Origin: Dyella sedimenti
GTDB lineage: Bacteria; Pseudomonadota; Gammaproteobacteria; Xanthomonadales; Rhodanobacteraceae
Direction of reading: 5' to 3'
Assembly: GCF_022760995.1 (NCBI RefSeq)
Contig: NZ_JAKWJO010000008.1
Location: 62,001 to 126,000, forward strand
Length of the DNA: 64,000 bases
Shown: positions 15,762 to 25,213 of the stretch, piece after piece
Layout of the letters: the number at the start of each line of letters is the position of its first letter
Position numbering within the stretch: the stretch's first letter is position 1
The notes under the pieces: model-generated
What the model was told of the DNA's origin: nothing
Database searches by the model: none
What the model saw: the letters and a program-made list of their open reading frames with translations, nothing else
Translations under genes and position numbers: made by a program

Positions 15762-16157
15762 ATGAGTGGCGAGGGCGCAAGGATCGTGTCTTACTGCGAC
15801 TTGGTGGCGTGGCAGGAAGCCATGCGACTCGCCGAGTCGGTATATGCCGTGGTGGCGGAATTGCCGGCCGACGAGCAGTTCGGCCTATCCGCGCAGTTGC
15901 GTCGTGCCGTCGTCTCCGTGCCTTCCAATATCGCGGAGGGGCATGCGCGAGGCAGTACGCATGACTTCATTCGCTTTATCGCGATAGCCCGCGGATCGCT
16001 TGCGGAAGTGGAAACCCAGATTCACCTGATAGTGCGTTTGAACATGATGTATCCCCGGCAGGTAGCCTCTGTTCTTGAGCGTTGCGATGAACTTGGTCGT
16101 ATCCTGCAAGGGTTGCGCAAATCCCTGGAAGACAAGCTGGCCGCGGCCAGCCGTTAG
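15762..16157 (+). CDS. four-helix-bundle (23S rRNA intervening-sequence) protein
   Basis: The 131-aa protein has the S23/IVS signature: LVAWQEAMRLAESVY, then LSAQLRRAVVSVPSNIAEG, then FIRFIAIARGSLAEVETQI. The family forms pentameric four-helix bundles. It was first found inside intervening sequences of 23S rRNA genes and is related to the Avd accessory protein of diversity-generating retroelements. Here it sits between prfB and lysS with no rRNA or reverse transcriptase nearby, so it is a stand-alone copy. It is in the same direction as both neighbours and may be co-transcribed. The molecular role of solo copies is not established. Confidence 0.88.
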   Translation: MSGEGARIVSYCDLVAWQEAMRLAESVYAVVAELPADEQFGLSAQLRRAVVSVPSNIAEGHARGSTHDFIRFIAIARGSLAEVETQIHLIVRLNMMYPRQVASVLERCDELGRILQGLRKSLEDKLAAASR

Positions 16158-16197
16158 TGCGCCCTCGCTACTCGTCCCTCGTCCCTAAGAATCCGAC

Positions 16198-17727
16198 ATG
16201 ACCGATCAGACCATCGAAGTCCCCGCCCAACCCCTCGACGAAAACAAACTCATCGCCGAGCGTCGCGAGAAACTCAAGGCGTTGCGTGGGCAGGGCGTGG
16301 CGTTTCCCAACGACTTCAGGATCGACGCCTTCGCGGGCGACCTGAAGGCCGAGTTCGCCGATGCCGGCCAGTGGACGGCCGAGGCGATCGAAGGCCTCGG
16401 CCGCCGCGTGAAGGTGGCCGGCCGCATCATCCTCAAGCGCGACCAGGGCAAGGTGGCCTTCGTGCAGATGCAGGACATGAGCGGTCGCATCCAGCTGTTC
16501 ATCCACCAGGGCACGGTAGGCGAGGAAACGTACAAGGCGTTCAAGGGCTGGGACGCGGGCGACATCGTGGGCGCCGAAGGCGTGCTGATGCGTACCAAGA
16601 CCGGCGAGCTGTCGGTGAAGGTGGACACGCTGCGCCTACTCACCAAGAGCCTGCGCCCGCTGCCGGACAAGTTCCACGGCCTGTCCGACGTGGAGCAGCG
16701 CTACCGCCAGCGCTATGTCGACCTGATCGTCACCGAGGAGGCGCGCCGCACCTTCGCGCTGCGCTCGAGGATCATCGGCTTCATCCGCAAGTGGCTGGAG
16801 GCCGAGCCGCGCCGCTTCATGGAAGTGGAAACGCCGATGATGCACGTGATCCCGGGTGGCGCCACCGCGCGCCCGTTCATCACGCACCACAATGCGCTGG
16901 ACATGGACCTGTACCTGCGCGTGGCGCCGGAGCTGTACCTCAAGCGCCTGGTGGTGGGCGGCTTCGACCGCGTGTACGAGATCAACCGCAATTTCCGCAA
17001 CGAGGGCGTGTCCACCCGGCACAACCCCGAGTTCACCATGCTGGAGCTGTACCAGGCCTATGCCACCTACACCGAGATCATGGACCTCACCGAGGCCGTG
17101 ATCCGCGAGACGGCGAAGAACGTCATCGGTACCACCCGGCTCACCTGGGAGGGCAACGAGATCGACGTCGGCCCGGCCTTCCGCCGCTGGAGCATGGAAG
17201 ACGCCGTGCTGGAGCTGAATCCGGATATCCGCCGCGAGGAACTGCGCGACCGCGAGGCCATGGCGGCCCACGCCAGGCGCCTGGGCATCCCGATGAAGAG
17301 CGAGTTCGGCTGGGGCCGCCTGCTGCTGGAGATCTTCGAGAAGACGGTGGAGCACACCCTGATCCAACCGACCTTCATCACCGACCATCCAGTGGAGGTC
17401 TCGCCGCTGGCGCGCGAGAGCGACACCAACCCGGGCATCACCGACCGCTTCGAGTTGTTCATCAACGCCAAGGAACTGGCCAACGGCTTCTCGGAGTTGA
17501 ACGATCCCGAGGACCAGGCCGCGCGCTTCCAGAAGCAGGTGGAGGCCAAGGCATCGGGCGACGACGAGGCCATGCACTTCGACGCCGACTATATCCGCGC
17601 GCTGGAAGTGGGCCTGCCGCCGACGGGCGGGCTCGGCATCGGCATCGACCGCCTGGTGATGCTGCTCACCAATGCCTCCTCGATCCGCGACGTGCTGCTG
17701 TTTCCGTACATGCGGCCGGAGGCGTAG
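16198..17727 (+). CDS. lysS: lysyl-tRNA synthetase, class II
   Basis: The 509-aa enzyme attaches lysine to tRNA-Lys in the cytosol. An N-terminal OB-fold anticodon-binding domain (about residues 60-150, [19 protein letters not shown]) precedes the class II core. Motif 2 is in the [18 protein letters not shown] region and motif 3 is [12 protein letters not shown] near the C-terminus. Length matches the E. coli enzyme (505 aa). The prfB-lysS order is classic in gammaproteobacteria, here interrupted by the IVS protein gene. Confidence 0.97.
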   Translation: MTDQTIEVPAQPLDENKLIAERREKLKALRGQGVAFPNDFRIDAFAGDLKAEFADAGQWTAEAIEGLGRRVKVAGRIILKRDQGKVAFVQMQDMSGRIQLFIHQGTVGEETYKAFKGWDAGDIVGAEGVLMRTKTGELSVKVDTLRLLTKSLRPLPDKFHGLSDVEQRYRQRYVDLIVTEEARRTFALRSRIIGFIRKWLEAEPRRFMEVETPMMHVIPGGATARPFITHHNALDMDLYLRVAPELYLKRLVVGGFDRVYEINRNFRNEGVSTRHNPEFTMLELYQAYATYTEIMDLTEAVIRETAKNVIGTTRLTWEGNEIDVGPAFRRWSMEDAVLELNPDIRREELRDREAMAAHARRLGIPMKSEFGWGRLLLEIFEKTVEHTLIQPTFITDHPVEVSPLARESDTNPGITDRFELFINAKELANGFSELNDPEDQAARFQKQVEAKASGDDEAMHFDADYIRALEVGLPPTGGLGIGIDRLVMLLTNASSIRDVLLFPYMRPEA

Positions 17728-17731
17728 GCCG

Positions 17732-18163
17732 ATGGCGCCGCGCCGCGCATGGTTGCGCCGGAAGCTGCCCAGCCTGCTCGGGGCGGGCCTTGCCGTGCTG
17801 GCGCTGATGGCATGCTCGCCCTCGCAATCGCAGGACGAGCATGCGGCCACGCCGGCGTCGCCGGCCAGCAGCGCCGGCGTGGCGACGGCGCCGGATGGCG
17901 ACGAGGCGGTGATCGGGCGGATCAGCGCGGTGATCAGGAAACACCGGCTCACCGCGCTGCGGGACGAATGCCTCGACTACCTGGTCGATGATTCCGACGG
18001 CGCCACCGTAGCCATCGACGTGCATGAAAAGCACGACGCCAGGTGCGGCGGCGATCCGGAGACCTCGCCGCGCCTTTTCTCGTTCAAGCTCGATCGCGAC
18101 AGCGGCCAGCTCACCACCGATGCGCTCGACCTGGCGGACGGCGACTTCCAGCCCATCGAGTGA
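17732..18163 (+). CDS. putative lipoprotein, 143 aa
   Basis: The signal peptide (KLPSLLGAGLAVLALMACSP) has a lipobox LMAC. A low-complexity Ala/Ser/Pro linker follows, then a small domain with two Cys (RDECLDYLV and DARCGGDP) that could pair. It starts 4 bp after lysS stops and is followed by a strong terminator, so it is likely the last gene of the lysS transcript. No family is recognised. Confidence 0.75.
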   Translation: MAPRRAWLRRKLPSLLGAGLAVLALMACSPSQSQDEHAATPASPASSAGVATAPDGDEAVIGRISAVIRKHRLTALRDECLDYLVDDSDGATVAIDVHEKHDARCGGDPETSPRLFSFKLDRDSGQLTTDALDLADGDFQPIE

Positions 18164-18201
18164 TCCCTTGCCGGGATGCGAGGCAAGGCGATGCGTGGCA
18201 G

Positions 18202-18233
18202 CCAAAAGCCCCGGCCGCTGCCGGGGCTTTTGG
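18202..18233. terminator. bidirectional Rho-independent terminator
   Basis: A 14-bp stem (arms 18202-18215 and 18220-18233, core AAAAGCCCCGGC with GCCGGGGCTTTT, loop CGCT) lies between the convergent lipoprotein and YidC-like genes. The A/T ends give a U-run in both directions. Confidence 0.85.
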
Positions 18234-18241
18234 CTTGACCT

Positions 18242-18880
18242 TCAGCGATAGGCGCGCAGGCGCCGGCGCAGTAGTCCTGCCTGCAACACGTTCACCACGT
18301 TCGATGCGGCCCAGTACAGCCCGAGTCCGGCTGCCGCATGCCATACCACGACGAAGGAGACCAGCACCGGCAGCAGTTGCAGGGCGGTCTTGAGTTGCGG
18401 CGACATGGCCGGATTGAGGGCCATGGCGGCATAGCTCAGGGCGGCGACCAGCACGGCGAGGGCCATGTCGGGACGTGCAAGGCGTGGAATCCACAGGAAA
18501 GAGCCGGCACCGGCCAGGCCCTGGCGGATGGCGCTGTATACGCCGAGCCCCAGCGGCGCCTGCACCAGCGCGGTCAACAGGCCGCCGCCCATGCCGGTGC
18601 CGACGCCATGCTCGCGATACAGCGCGCGCATGGCGCTGGCGTGCGCCACCGGATCGTCCGCATGGCGCTTGGCCAGTTGTTCCAGCCGGGGCTTGAGCGT
18701 TTCCATCCTGCGGCGCTGATGCCAGCCCTGCTCGGCGGCGCGCAGCGTCCAGGGCAGCAGCCCCAGCCGCACCGCCAGGGCCATGATGATGATCGCCAGG
18801 CCATGGCTGCCGCCCAGGCCGTGGGCCAGGGTTTCCAGCAACTGGGCGATTCCCGCCACGAATGCGTTCCAAGGTGCCAT
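18242..18880 (-). CDS. short YidC/Oxa1-type membrane insertase paralogue
   Basis: The 212-aa protein has the Oxa1/YidC core only: a first helix (GLAIIIMALAVRLGLLPWTL), a cytoplasmic hairpin rich in Arg/Glu (METLKPRLEQLAKRHADD), and further helices ending in LGLYWAASNVVNVLQAGLL. It lacks the large periplasmic P1 domain of the main gammaproteobacterial YidC, so it is a second, short, Gram-positive-like copy. The family inserts membrane proteins. The specific client is unknown. Confidence 0.82.
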   Translation of the reverse strand: MAPWNAFVAGIAQLLETLAHGLGGSHGLAIIIMALAVRLGLLPWTLRAAEQGWHQRRRMETLKPRLEQLAKRHADDPVAHASAMRALYREHGVGTGMGGGLLTALVQAPLGLGVYSAIRQGLAGAGSFLWIPRLARPDMALAVLVAALSYAAMALNPAMSPQLKTALQLLPVLVSFVVVWHAAAGLGLYWAASNVVNVLQAGLLRRRLRAYR

Positions 18881-19034
18881 TCACTTCCCCTCGTGATGTG
18901 CTCGACGCGCGCCCGCCATTCCCGGGCAACGACCGGGACATGGGCGCGGGCTGGCCGATTCCAAGGACGCGGATGCGCCTGACCAATGGCATAGTCGGCT
19001 AAACTGGCGCGCTTTAGCCTTGCAGGAGCCTGCC

Positions 19035-19340
19035 ATGTGGTTCGCCATCACCGCCGTTGACGTCCCCGACTCGCTGGAAAAGCGCATGGCCACGCGGCCG
19101 GCCCATCTGGAGCGCCTGCAAAAGCTGCAGGACGAAGGGCGCCTGCTGGTGGCGGGGGCGTTCCCGGCGATCGAGTCGGAGGACCCGGGCCCGGCGGGCT
19201 TCACCGGCAGCCTGATCCTGGCCCAGTTTCCCTCGCAGGCCGACGCCGAAGCCTGGGCCAAGGCCGATCCGTTCGTGGCGGCCGGCGTCTATGCCAGCGT
19301 CACCGTCAAGCCGTTCCGCAAGGCGGTGCTGGCCGGATGA
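19035..19340 (+). CDS. YciI-family protein
   Basis: The 101-aa protein starts [13 protein letters not shown] with AGGAG upstream. It matches the YciI/YCII fold: a ferredoxin-like domain with [21 protein letters not shown] and a C-terminal [17 protein letters not shown]. Family members have a His-Asp pair in the active site; His is in RPAHLE and Asp in KADPF. The reaction is not established for most members. Its stop overlaps the bolA start (ATGA), so the two are translationally coupled, and the pair is common in Xanthomonadales. Confidence 0.87.
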   Translation: MWFAITAVDVPDSLEKRMATRPAHLERLQKLQDEGRLLVAGAFPAIESEDPGPAGFTGSLILAQFPSQADAEAWAKADPFVAAGVYASVTVKPFRKAVLAG

Positions 19341-19603
19341 GCGCCGCGATGGTCGAGCAGATCCGCGAGCGCCTGCGCCAGGCGCTGCAGCCGGCCGAGC
19401 TGGAGGTGGTGGACGAGGGCTACAAGCACGCCGGCCACGCCAACGAGGGCAAGGGGCATTTCCACGTGCGCATCGTCAGCGCCGCCTTCGCCGGGCAACT
19501 GCCGATCAAGCGCCACCGCCAGGTCTATGCCGCCCTGCAGGGCCTGATGGACAACGGCATCCATGCCTTGTCCATCGATGCCAGGGTGCCAGGGGAGCGG
19601 TAG
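19337..19603 (+). CDS. BolA-family protein
   Basis: The 88-aa protein has the BolA core: [18 protein letters not shown], then [14 protein letters not shown] and [23 protein letters not shown] read as consecutive segments. BolA proteins bind monothiol glutaredoxins through a [2Fe-2S] cluster and some bind DNA. The conserved C-terminal His (GIHAL) is present. It is coupled to the upstream YciI gene by a 4-bp overlap. It could be the BolA or the IbaG type; the first is slightly favoured by the GYKHAGH segment. Confidence 0.9.
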   Translation: MSAAMVEQIRERLRQALQPAELEVVDEGYKHAGHANEGKGHFHVRIVSAAFAGQLPIKRHRQVYAALQGLMDNGIHALSIDARVPGER

Positions 19604-19634
19604 GCACGGGGAGGGGGATAGGCATGGGAGGGGG

Positions 19635-19742
19635 GGCGCCAAGGCCGCCTACCAGAGATTCGTCCCATCGCTGCGACAACCACCACCCCCGGCGCCTTGT
19701 CGTGTCCCATGGGACTAACCTCTGGTAGCCGGCCTTGGCGCC
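19635..19742. repeat. large imperfect inverted repeat (hairpin), about 108 bp
   Basis: The left arm reads GGCGCCAAGGC then GCCTACCAGAG then GTCCC; the right arm returns GGGAC then CTCTGGTAG then GCCTTGGCGCC. About 30 bp pair across a GC-rich centre of about 45 bp. It occupies the gene-free stretch between bolA and smc. Parts (GCCGCCTACCA and CTGGTAGCC) recur in the hairpin at 45.48 kb, so it may be a dispersed palindromic repeat. The remaining 180 bp to smc are AT-richer and probably hold the smc promoter, but no clear -35/-10 pair is evident. Confidence 0.7.
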
Positions 19743-19922
19743 TCCACTACCTATCCCCCATCCCCTCCTTGTCTCAAGAATTTCTTTCCATTACATTCAC
19801 ATAGCATCCAATGCTAAAGTGAAACATCTCCGCCAGAACGCATTGCGGCTCCCGCCCGCGTTTGGCACAGTGACCCATCGCCCGAGCACGTCGGGCTTCA
19901 CTTATTCGCCGCCGATGCCCGC

Positions 19923-22900
19923 ATGCGCCTGACCACGATCAAACTCGCCGGTTTCAAGTCCTTCGTGGACCCGACCACCTTGCACCTGCCAACCAATATG
20001 ACTGGCGTGGTGGGTCCCAATGGCTGCGGCAAGTCCAACATCATCGACGCCATCCGCTGGGTGATGGGCGAGAGCGCGGCCAGCCGACTGCGCGGCGACT
20101 CGCTCACCGACGTGATCTTTTCCGGTTCCAACGCGCGCAAGCCGGTTGGCCAGGCCACGGTAGAGCTGATCTTCGACAACGCCGACGGCACCATCCAGGG
20201 CGAGTACGGCCAGTACGCCGAGATCTCGGTCAAGCGCCAGGTCACCCGCGACGGCCAGTCAGCGTATTTCTTGAACGGCGCGCGCTGCCGCCGCCGCGAC
20301 ATCACCGACCTGTTCCTCGGCACGGGCCTGGGGCCGCGCAGCTACTCGATCATCGAGCAGGGCATGATCAGCCAGATCGTGGAGGCCGCGCCCGACGAAC
20401 TGCGCATGCATCTGGAAGAAGCGGCCGGCATCTCCAAGTACAAGGAGCGCCGCAAGGAGACCGAGAGCCGCATCAAGTCCACCCGCGAGAACCTCGACCG
20501 CGTGCGCGACGTGCGCGACGAGGTGGACAAGCAGCTTGAGCACCTGAACCGCCAGGCCCGCGCCGCCGAGCGCTGGAAGGCACTGAAGGAAGAGCAGACC
20601 CGCAAGGAAGCCGAGCTGCGCGCGCTGGAATACCGCGCCCTGAAAGGCCAGCACGACAACGAAGGCTCGGGGCTGTCCGCCGCCGAGGTCGAGATCGAGA
20701 AGCAGGTGGCCGCGCAACGCCATGTCGAGGCACAGCTGGAAAGCGTGCGCGAGCGCCACACCGGCGCCACCGAGCACCTCAATGCGGTGCAGGCCGAGGT
20801 CTACAAGGTCGGCGCCGAGATCGCCCGCGTCGAGCAGCAGGTGCGCTACAACCGCGAGACCGCCGAGCGCCTGCAGCGCGCGCAAGGCGAGGCCGAGCGC
20901 GAGCATGCCGAGCTGGCCGAGCACATCGCCAACGACCGCGCGCAGGTGGAAGCGCTGCGCATGGCGCTGGCCGAGGGCGAGCCCCGGCTCGAAGCCCTGC
21001 AGCAGATGCAGGACGACACCGCAGACTCCCTGCGCGACACCGAGACCAAGCTGGCCGACTGGCAGCAGCGCTGGGACGCGCATACGCGCACCGCGGGCGA
21101 ATCCAGCCGCGCCGCCGAGGTGGAACGCACCAAGCTTAACTACCTCGACCGCCAGGCCATCGACCTGTCGCGCCGCAAGGAGGTGCTGGAGGCCGAGCAG
21201 AAGGCCACCGACATCGCCGCGCTCGACGCCGCCGCCGAACAGCTGCACCTGGAGCACGACACCCAGCGCGAGCGGGTGGAATCGCTGGGCCAACTGCTGG
21301 ACCAGCACAAGCTCGCCCACGAAAAAGTGCAGGACGAGGAACGCCAGGTGCAGGCCGCGCTCAACGAGGCGCGCCAGCAACTGCAGGCCGCGCGCGGCCG
21401 CCAGGCCTCGCTGGAGGCGCTGCAGCACGCCGCGCTGGGCCAGGAGGAAAGCGCCGCCAGCGGCTGGCTGGCACGCCTGGGACTGGACAAGTCGCGTCGC
21501 CTCGGCGAGGCGCTGCAGGTGGAGGCAGGCTGGGAAACCGCGGTGGAAACCGCGTTGGCCGGCTTCCTCGACGCCGTGCTGGTGGACGAGTCGCACGCGC
21601 TCGCCGCCGAATTCGGCGCGTTGGAGAACGCCGACGTGGCGCTGGTCGACGGCGCCGAGGGCGGCGCCAACACGGCTGGCACGCTGGCCGCGCACGTGCG
21701 CGGCCCGGCGGCGGCCATCGCCATCCTCAACCATGTGCTGATCGCCGACTCCATCGAGCACGCGCACCGGGTCGTGGCCGGCCTGTCCGCGTTGGCGCCG
21801 TACCAGTCGGTGATGACGCGCGGCGGCGAATGGCTGGGTCCGGGCTGGGCCCGCGTGCGCCGCGCGCAGGGCAATCAGGTGGGCGTGCTGGCGCGCGAAC
21901 GCGAGATGCGCACGCTGGCCGAGCAGATCCTGGCGCTGGAAGAGCGCATCGAGGAAGCCACCCGGACGCTGGATGACCTGCGCACCCGCAAGTTCGAGGC
22001 CGAGCGCGCCCGCGACGACGCCCAGCGCGAGCTGTACAACGCGCACCGCCGCCAGTCCGAGCTGGCCGGCCAGTTGCAGAGCCATCGCGGCAAGATGGAA
22101 ACCGCACGCGCCCGCGCCGAGAAGGTCGCCGGCGAACTCGGCGACCTGGTCAACCAGCTCGACGAGTTGCAGACGCAGACGCGCGAGGCGCGCGCGCGCC
22201 TGGACGAATCGGTCGGCCACATGGGCGACCTGGAGGACCAGCGCCGCGACCTGGAGAACGAGCGCCGCGCCCTGCTGGAGGCGCGCGAGGAAGCGCGCAT
22301 GAACGCGCGCGAGGCGGCCGACCAGGCGCATGCGCTGGCGCTGTCGATGGAATCGAAGCGTTCCTCGCTGAGTTCGCTGGAACAGGCGCTGGCACGCATG
22401 GAAATCCAGTTGCGCCAGATCGAGGCGCGCCGCGCCGAGATCGCCGAGCAGCTCGCCGCCGGCTCCGACCCGATCGCCGAGCTGGAAGCCGAGCGCCAGG
22501 CCTACCTCGACCAGCGCCTGCTGGTGGACCGGCAACTGGTGGAGGCGCGCCGCGCGCTGGAGGATTGCGACGCCGAGTTCCGCCGCCTGGAAGCCGAGCG
22601 CCAGCGCATCGAGCAGGTACTCAACGGCCTGCGCGAGAACCTCTCGCAGAAACGCCTGGCCGCGCAAGCGCTGCAACTGCGAGCCGAGCAACTGGCCGAA
22701 GCCATCGCCGCCTCGGGCCTGGAACTGGAACCGCTGCTGGCCGAGCTGCCGGCGGATGCCGATGCCGGGCAGTGGCGCGCGCAGCTCACCGACCTCGGCC
22801 AGAAGATCATGCGCCTGGAGCCGGTGAACCTCGCCGCGATCCAGGAGCACGCCGAGCAGAGCGAACGCAAGACCTACCTGGACAACCAGCTCGCCGACCT

Positions 22901-23432
22901 CACCAGCGCGATGGAGACGCTGGAGGCGGCGATCAAGAAGATCGACCGCGAGACGCGCCAGCGCTTCAAGGAAACCTTCGACCGCGTGAATGCCGGCGTG
23001 CAGGAACTGTTCCCGCGCCTGTTCGGCGGCGGCCACGCCTATCTCGAGCTCACCGGCGACGACTTGCTCGACACCGGCGTGGCCATCATGGCGCGCCCGC
23101 CGGGCAAGCGCGTCTCCAACATCACCTTGCTGTCGGGCGGCGAGAAGGCGCTGACCGCGGTGTCGCTGGTGTTCGCCATCTTCGGCCTCAATCCCGCGCC
23201 GTTCTGCCTGCTGGACGAGGTGGACGCGCCGCTGGACGAGGCCAACGTGGGCCGCTTCTCCAACATGGTGAAGGAGATGAGCGAGAAGGTGCAGTTCATC
23301 TTCGTCAGCCACAACAAGGCCACCATGGAGGCGGCCTCGCAGCTGTGCGGCGTCACCATGCGCGAGCCCGGCGTGTCGCGCCTGGTGCAGGTGGACCTGG
23401 CCGAAGCCGCTAAACTGGCCGGCGCCGCTTGA
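19923..23432 (+). CDS. smc: chromosome segregation protein SMC
   Basis: The 1169-aa protein is the condensin ATPase that organises chromosomal DNA. Walker A is GPNGCGKSN near residue 34. Long coiled coils run from about 170 to 500 and 670 to 1020 around a hinge at about 515-650. The ABC signature LLSGGEKALTA is near residue 1068 and Walker B CLLDEVDAPLDE near 1095. Length and arrangement are normal. The codons are strongly GC-biased, which produces a long open frame on the other strand. zipA follows 11 bp after the stop, so the two are probably co-transcribed. Confidence 0.98.
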   Translation: MRLTTIKLAGFKSFVDPTTLHLPTNMTGVVGPNGCGKSNIIDAIRWVMGESAASRLRGDSLTDVIFSGSNARKPVGQATVELIFDNADGTIQGEYGQYAEISVKRQVTRDGQSAYFLNGARCRRRDITDLFLGTGLGPRSYSIIEQGMISQIVEAAPDELRMHLEEAAGISKYKERRKETESRIKSTRENLDRVRDVRDEVDKQLEHLNRQARAAERWKALKEEQTRKEAELRALEYRALKGQHDNEGSGLSAAEVEIEKQVAAQRHVEAQLESVRERHTGATEHLNAVQAEVYKVGAEIARVEQQVRYNRETAERLQRAQGEAEREHAELAEHIANDRAQVEALRMALAEGEPRLEALQQMQDDTADSLRDTETKLADWQQRWDAHTRTAGESSRAAEVERTKLNYLDRQAIDLSRRKEVLEAEQKATDIAALDAAAEQLHLEHDTQRERVESLGQLLDQHKLAHEKVQDEERQVQAALNEARQQLQAARGRQASLEALQHAALGQEESAASGWLARLGLDKSRRLGEALQVEAGWETAVETALAGFLDAVLVDESHALAAEFGALENADVALVDGAEGGANTAGTLAAHVRGPAAAIAILNHVLIADSIEHAHRVVAGLSALAPYQSVMTRGGEWLGPGWARVRRAQGNQVGVLAREREMRTLAEQILALEERIEEATRTLDDLRTRKFEAERARDDAQRELYNAHRRQSELAGQLQSHRGKMETARARAEKVAGELGDLVNQLDELQTQTREARARLDESVGHMGDLEDQRRDLENERRALLEAREEARMNAREAADQAHALALSMESKRSSLSSLEQALARMEIQLRQIEARRAEIAEQLAAGSDPIAELEAERQAYLDQRLLVDRQLVEARRALEDCDAEFRRLEAERQRIEQVLNGLRENLSQKRLAAQALQLRAEQLAEAIAASGLELEPLLAELPADADAGQWRAQLTDLGQKIMRLEPVNLAAIQEHAEQSERKTYLDNQLADLTSAMETLEAAIKKIDRETRQRFKETFDRVNAGVQELFPRLFGGGHAYLELTGDDLLDTGVAIMARPPGKRVSNITLLSGGEKALTAVSLVFAIFGLNPAPFCLLDEVDAPLDEANVGRFSNMVKEMSEKVQFIFVSHNKATMEAASQLCGVTMREPGVSRLVQVDLAEAAKLAGAA

Positions 23433-23443
23433 GGATTTTCCCC

Positions 23444-24436
23444 ATGAATTCACAACCCGTGCTTGCCTTCGCCTGGGATCCGGCCATCGGCATTCCCATG
23501 CTGATCGTCGGACTGATCGTGCTCGCGCTGATCTGGCTGTTCGGCCGGCCGAAGAAGGAGCAGCAGGGCCGCCGCCGCTTTGCGCCGGGAGCGGCCGGCG
23601 AGCGGCGCGATCCCACCTTCGGCGAGGAGGGCGAGGCGCTGGACGAGCCATCCTTCAATGCCCGCGACGACTTCGCATTGGACGAGCACCCGCGGCAGGG
23701 CGAACTGGACGTGGACCTGCGCGAGGAACTGGAACGCCTCGGCGCCACGCTGGCCGGCGGCAAGGACAAGGCGGAGCCCGTGCCTGCCGCCAGGCCCAAG
23801 CCGCAGGGCATCGCCGCCTCCATCGTCGATGCGCTGCGCGCGCCGCCGGAGCAGTTCGAACAGAACCTGGCGCGCCCGGCCAGCGCCGAACCGCCACCGC
23901 GCGCCGCTGCGCCGGAACCGGCGAGCACCCCGGCACCCGCGCCGGTGCCGCCGCAGCGCTCGGACCTCGGCCGCCGTCCCGAGCGCATGCCGGTCGAGCG
24001 CATCGTCACCCTGTTCGTGGTGGCGCGCGAGGGCAGCGTGTTCCATGGCGCCGACCTGATCGTGGCAGCCGAGAAGGCCGGCCTGGAATACGGCGACATG
24101 GGCATCTATCACCGCCTGGTGGACGGCCGCCCGGAGCAGGGGCCGATCTTCAGCGTGGCCAACATGCTCAAGCCGGGCAACTTCGACCTTACCCGGCTCG
24201 ACGCGCTGCGCACGCCGGGCCTGAGCTTCTTCATGACCCTGCCGGCGCCGATTCCCGCCCTGGACGCCTGGGACACCATGCTGCCCACCGCCCAGCGCCT
24301 CGCCGAGCTGCTGGACGGCCAGGTGCTGGACGAGGAGCGCAACGCGCTCGGCCGCCAGCGCGTGGCCCATATCCGCGACGAGCTACGCGGCTGGGACCGC
24401 GACCACGAAGGCAAGGAAATCACCTTCGGCCGCTGA
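23444..24436 (+). CDS. zipA: cell division protein ZipA
   Basis: The 330-aa protein has one N-terminal membrane helix (IPMLIVGLIVLALIWLFG), a Pro/Ala-rich linker (about residues 120-185) and a C-terminal ZipA domain (about 190-325, VTLFVVAREGSVFHGADL, MLKPGNFDLTRLDALRTPGL). ZipA tethers FtsZ to the inner membrane at the division site. The start MNSQPVLAF is chosen over an upstream in-frame codon because AGGATTTT lies before it and the longer form overlaps less well. The smc-zipA order is typical of Xanthomonadales, where ligA usually follows; here ligA lies 12 kb away. Confidence 0.92.
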   Translation: MNSQPVLAFAWDPAIGIPMLIVGLIVLALIWLFGRPKKEQQGRRRFAPGAAGERRDPTFGEEGEALDEPSFNARDDFALDEHPRQGELDVDLREELERLGATLAGGKDKAEPVPAARPKPQGIAASIVDALRAPPEQFEQNLARPASAEPPPRAAAPEPASTPAPAPVPPQRSDLGRRPERMPVERIVTLFVVAREGSVFHGADLIVAAEKAGLEYGDMGIYHRLVDGRPEQGPIFSVANMLKPGNFDLTRLDALRTPGLSFFMTLPAPIPALDAWDTMLPTAQRLAELLDGQVLDEERNALGRQRVAHIRDELRGWDRDHEGKEITFGR

Positions 24437-24460
24437 GCCGGTTTCCTTTCTGTATCCATT

Positions 24461-24543
24461 TGTGGGAGCGCACCCTGTGCGCGACTGCGATGGCGCGGTC
24501 TTCCCGCGTCACCGGTTTGTCGCGCACAGGGTGCGCTCCCACA
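24461..24543. repeat. REP-like inverted repeat, copy 1
   Basis: The arms TGTGGGAGCGCACCCTGTGC and its complement GCACAGGGTGCGCTCCCACA bracket a variable centre of about 43 bp. It lies just after zipA. Copies 2 and 3 at 47865 and 53502 have nearly identical arms and unrelated centres, the pattern of REP/BIME elements that sit in 3' regions. Confidence 0.92.
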
Positions 24544-24586
24544 ACCCAGCGTCGAATGGCCCTTGTGTATGGCTGGCGACGCCCTT

Positions 24587-24610
24587 ATGATTGAGTGCCT
24601 ACTCAGTCAT
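24587..24610. promoter_or_regulatory. TetR operator, autoregulatory (candidate)
   Basis: The arms ATGATTGAGT and ACTCAGTCAT pair at 9 of 10 positions across a 4-bp spacer, ending 13 bp before the TetR-gene ATG. The length and position are those of a TetR dimer site. Confidence 0.7.
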
Positions 24611-24623
24611 CATTTGTTCTCTC

Positions 24624-25196
24624 ATGGCCCGCCCCCGCAGCGAAGACAAGCGCAACGCCATCCTCGAAGCCGCCATCCAGGTATTCGCGGAGCAGGGCGC
24701 CAGCGCGCCCACCGCGCGGATCGCCAGGCAGGCCGGCGTGGCCGAGGGGACCCTGTTCACCTACTTCAGCAGCAAGGACGAACTGCTCAACCAGCTGTAC
24801 CTGGAACTGAAGGCCGGGCTGCGCGAGGCCATGCTGACGGGCTATCCGCGCGAGGCAGGCATCCGCGAACGGGCGCGTCATGTGTGGTGCGCTTACATCG
24901 ACTGGGGCGTGGCGCATCCCCGGGAGCGCAAGGTCATGGCCCAACTCACGGTGTCCGAGCGCGTCACGCCGGAAGTGAAGGCCGCCGGCGCCGCCGCTTT
25001 CGCCGACGTCAGCGGCATGCTGCACGAAGCCATGGCCACGGGCCTGTTGCGTGACCACCCGCCGGCTTTCGTGGGCGCGCTGCTGTCGGCGCTGGCCGAG
25101 ACCACCATGGATTTCATTGCGCGCGAACCGGAGCGGACGGAAAGCTATCGCTCGGCCGGCTTCGAGGCATTCTGGCAGGCGATCGGCAAACGCTGA
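24624..25196 (+). CDS. TetR/AcrR family transcriptional regulator
   Basis: The 190-aa protein starts MARPRSEDKRNAILEAA. The N-terminal helix-turn-helix is canonical (FAEQGASAPTARIARQAGV followed by GTLFTYFSSKDELL). The C-terminal domain is a helical ligand pocket of unknown ligand. It probably represses itself and the downstream SDR genes through the inverted repeats at 24587 and 25214. The genes it precedes encode three NAD(P)-dependent oxidoreductases, so the inducer may be a toxic carbonyl or xenobiotic; that is inference. Confidence 0.92.
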   Translation: MARPRSEDKRNAILEAAIQVFAEQGASAPTARIARQAGVAEGTLFTYFSSKDELLNQLYLELKAGLREAMLTGYPREAGIRERARHVWCAYIDWGVAHPRERKVMAQLTVSERVTPEVKAAGAAAFADVSGMLHEAMATGLLRDHPPAFVGALLSALAETTMDFIAREPERTESYRSAGFEAFWQAIGKR

Positions 25197-25213
25197 TTCG
25201 TTTTGTCTTATTA

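Noticed and set aside
20259..23651. 1130-codon open frame antisense to smc
   Set aside because: It is a by-product of GC-biased codons on the opposite strand; it has no ribosome site or recognisable domain, and smc is certain.
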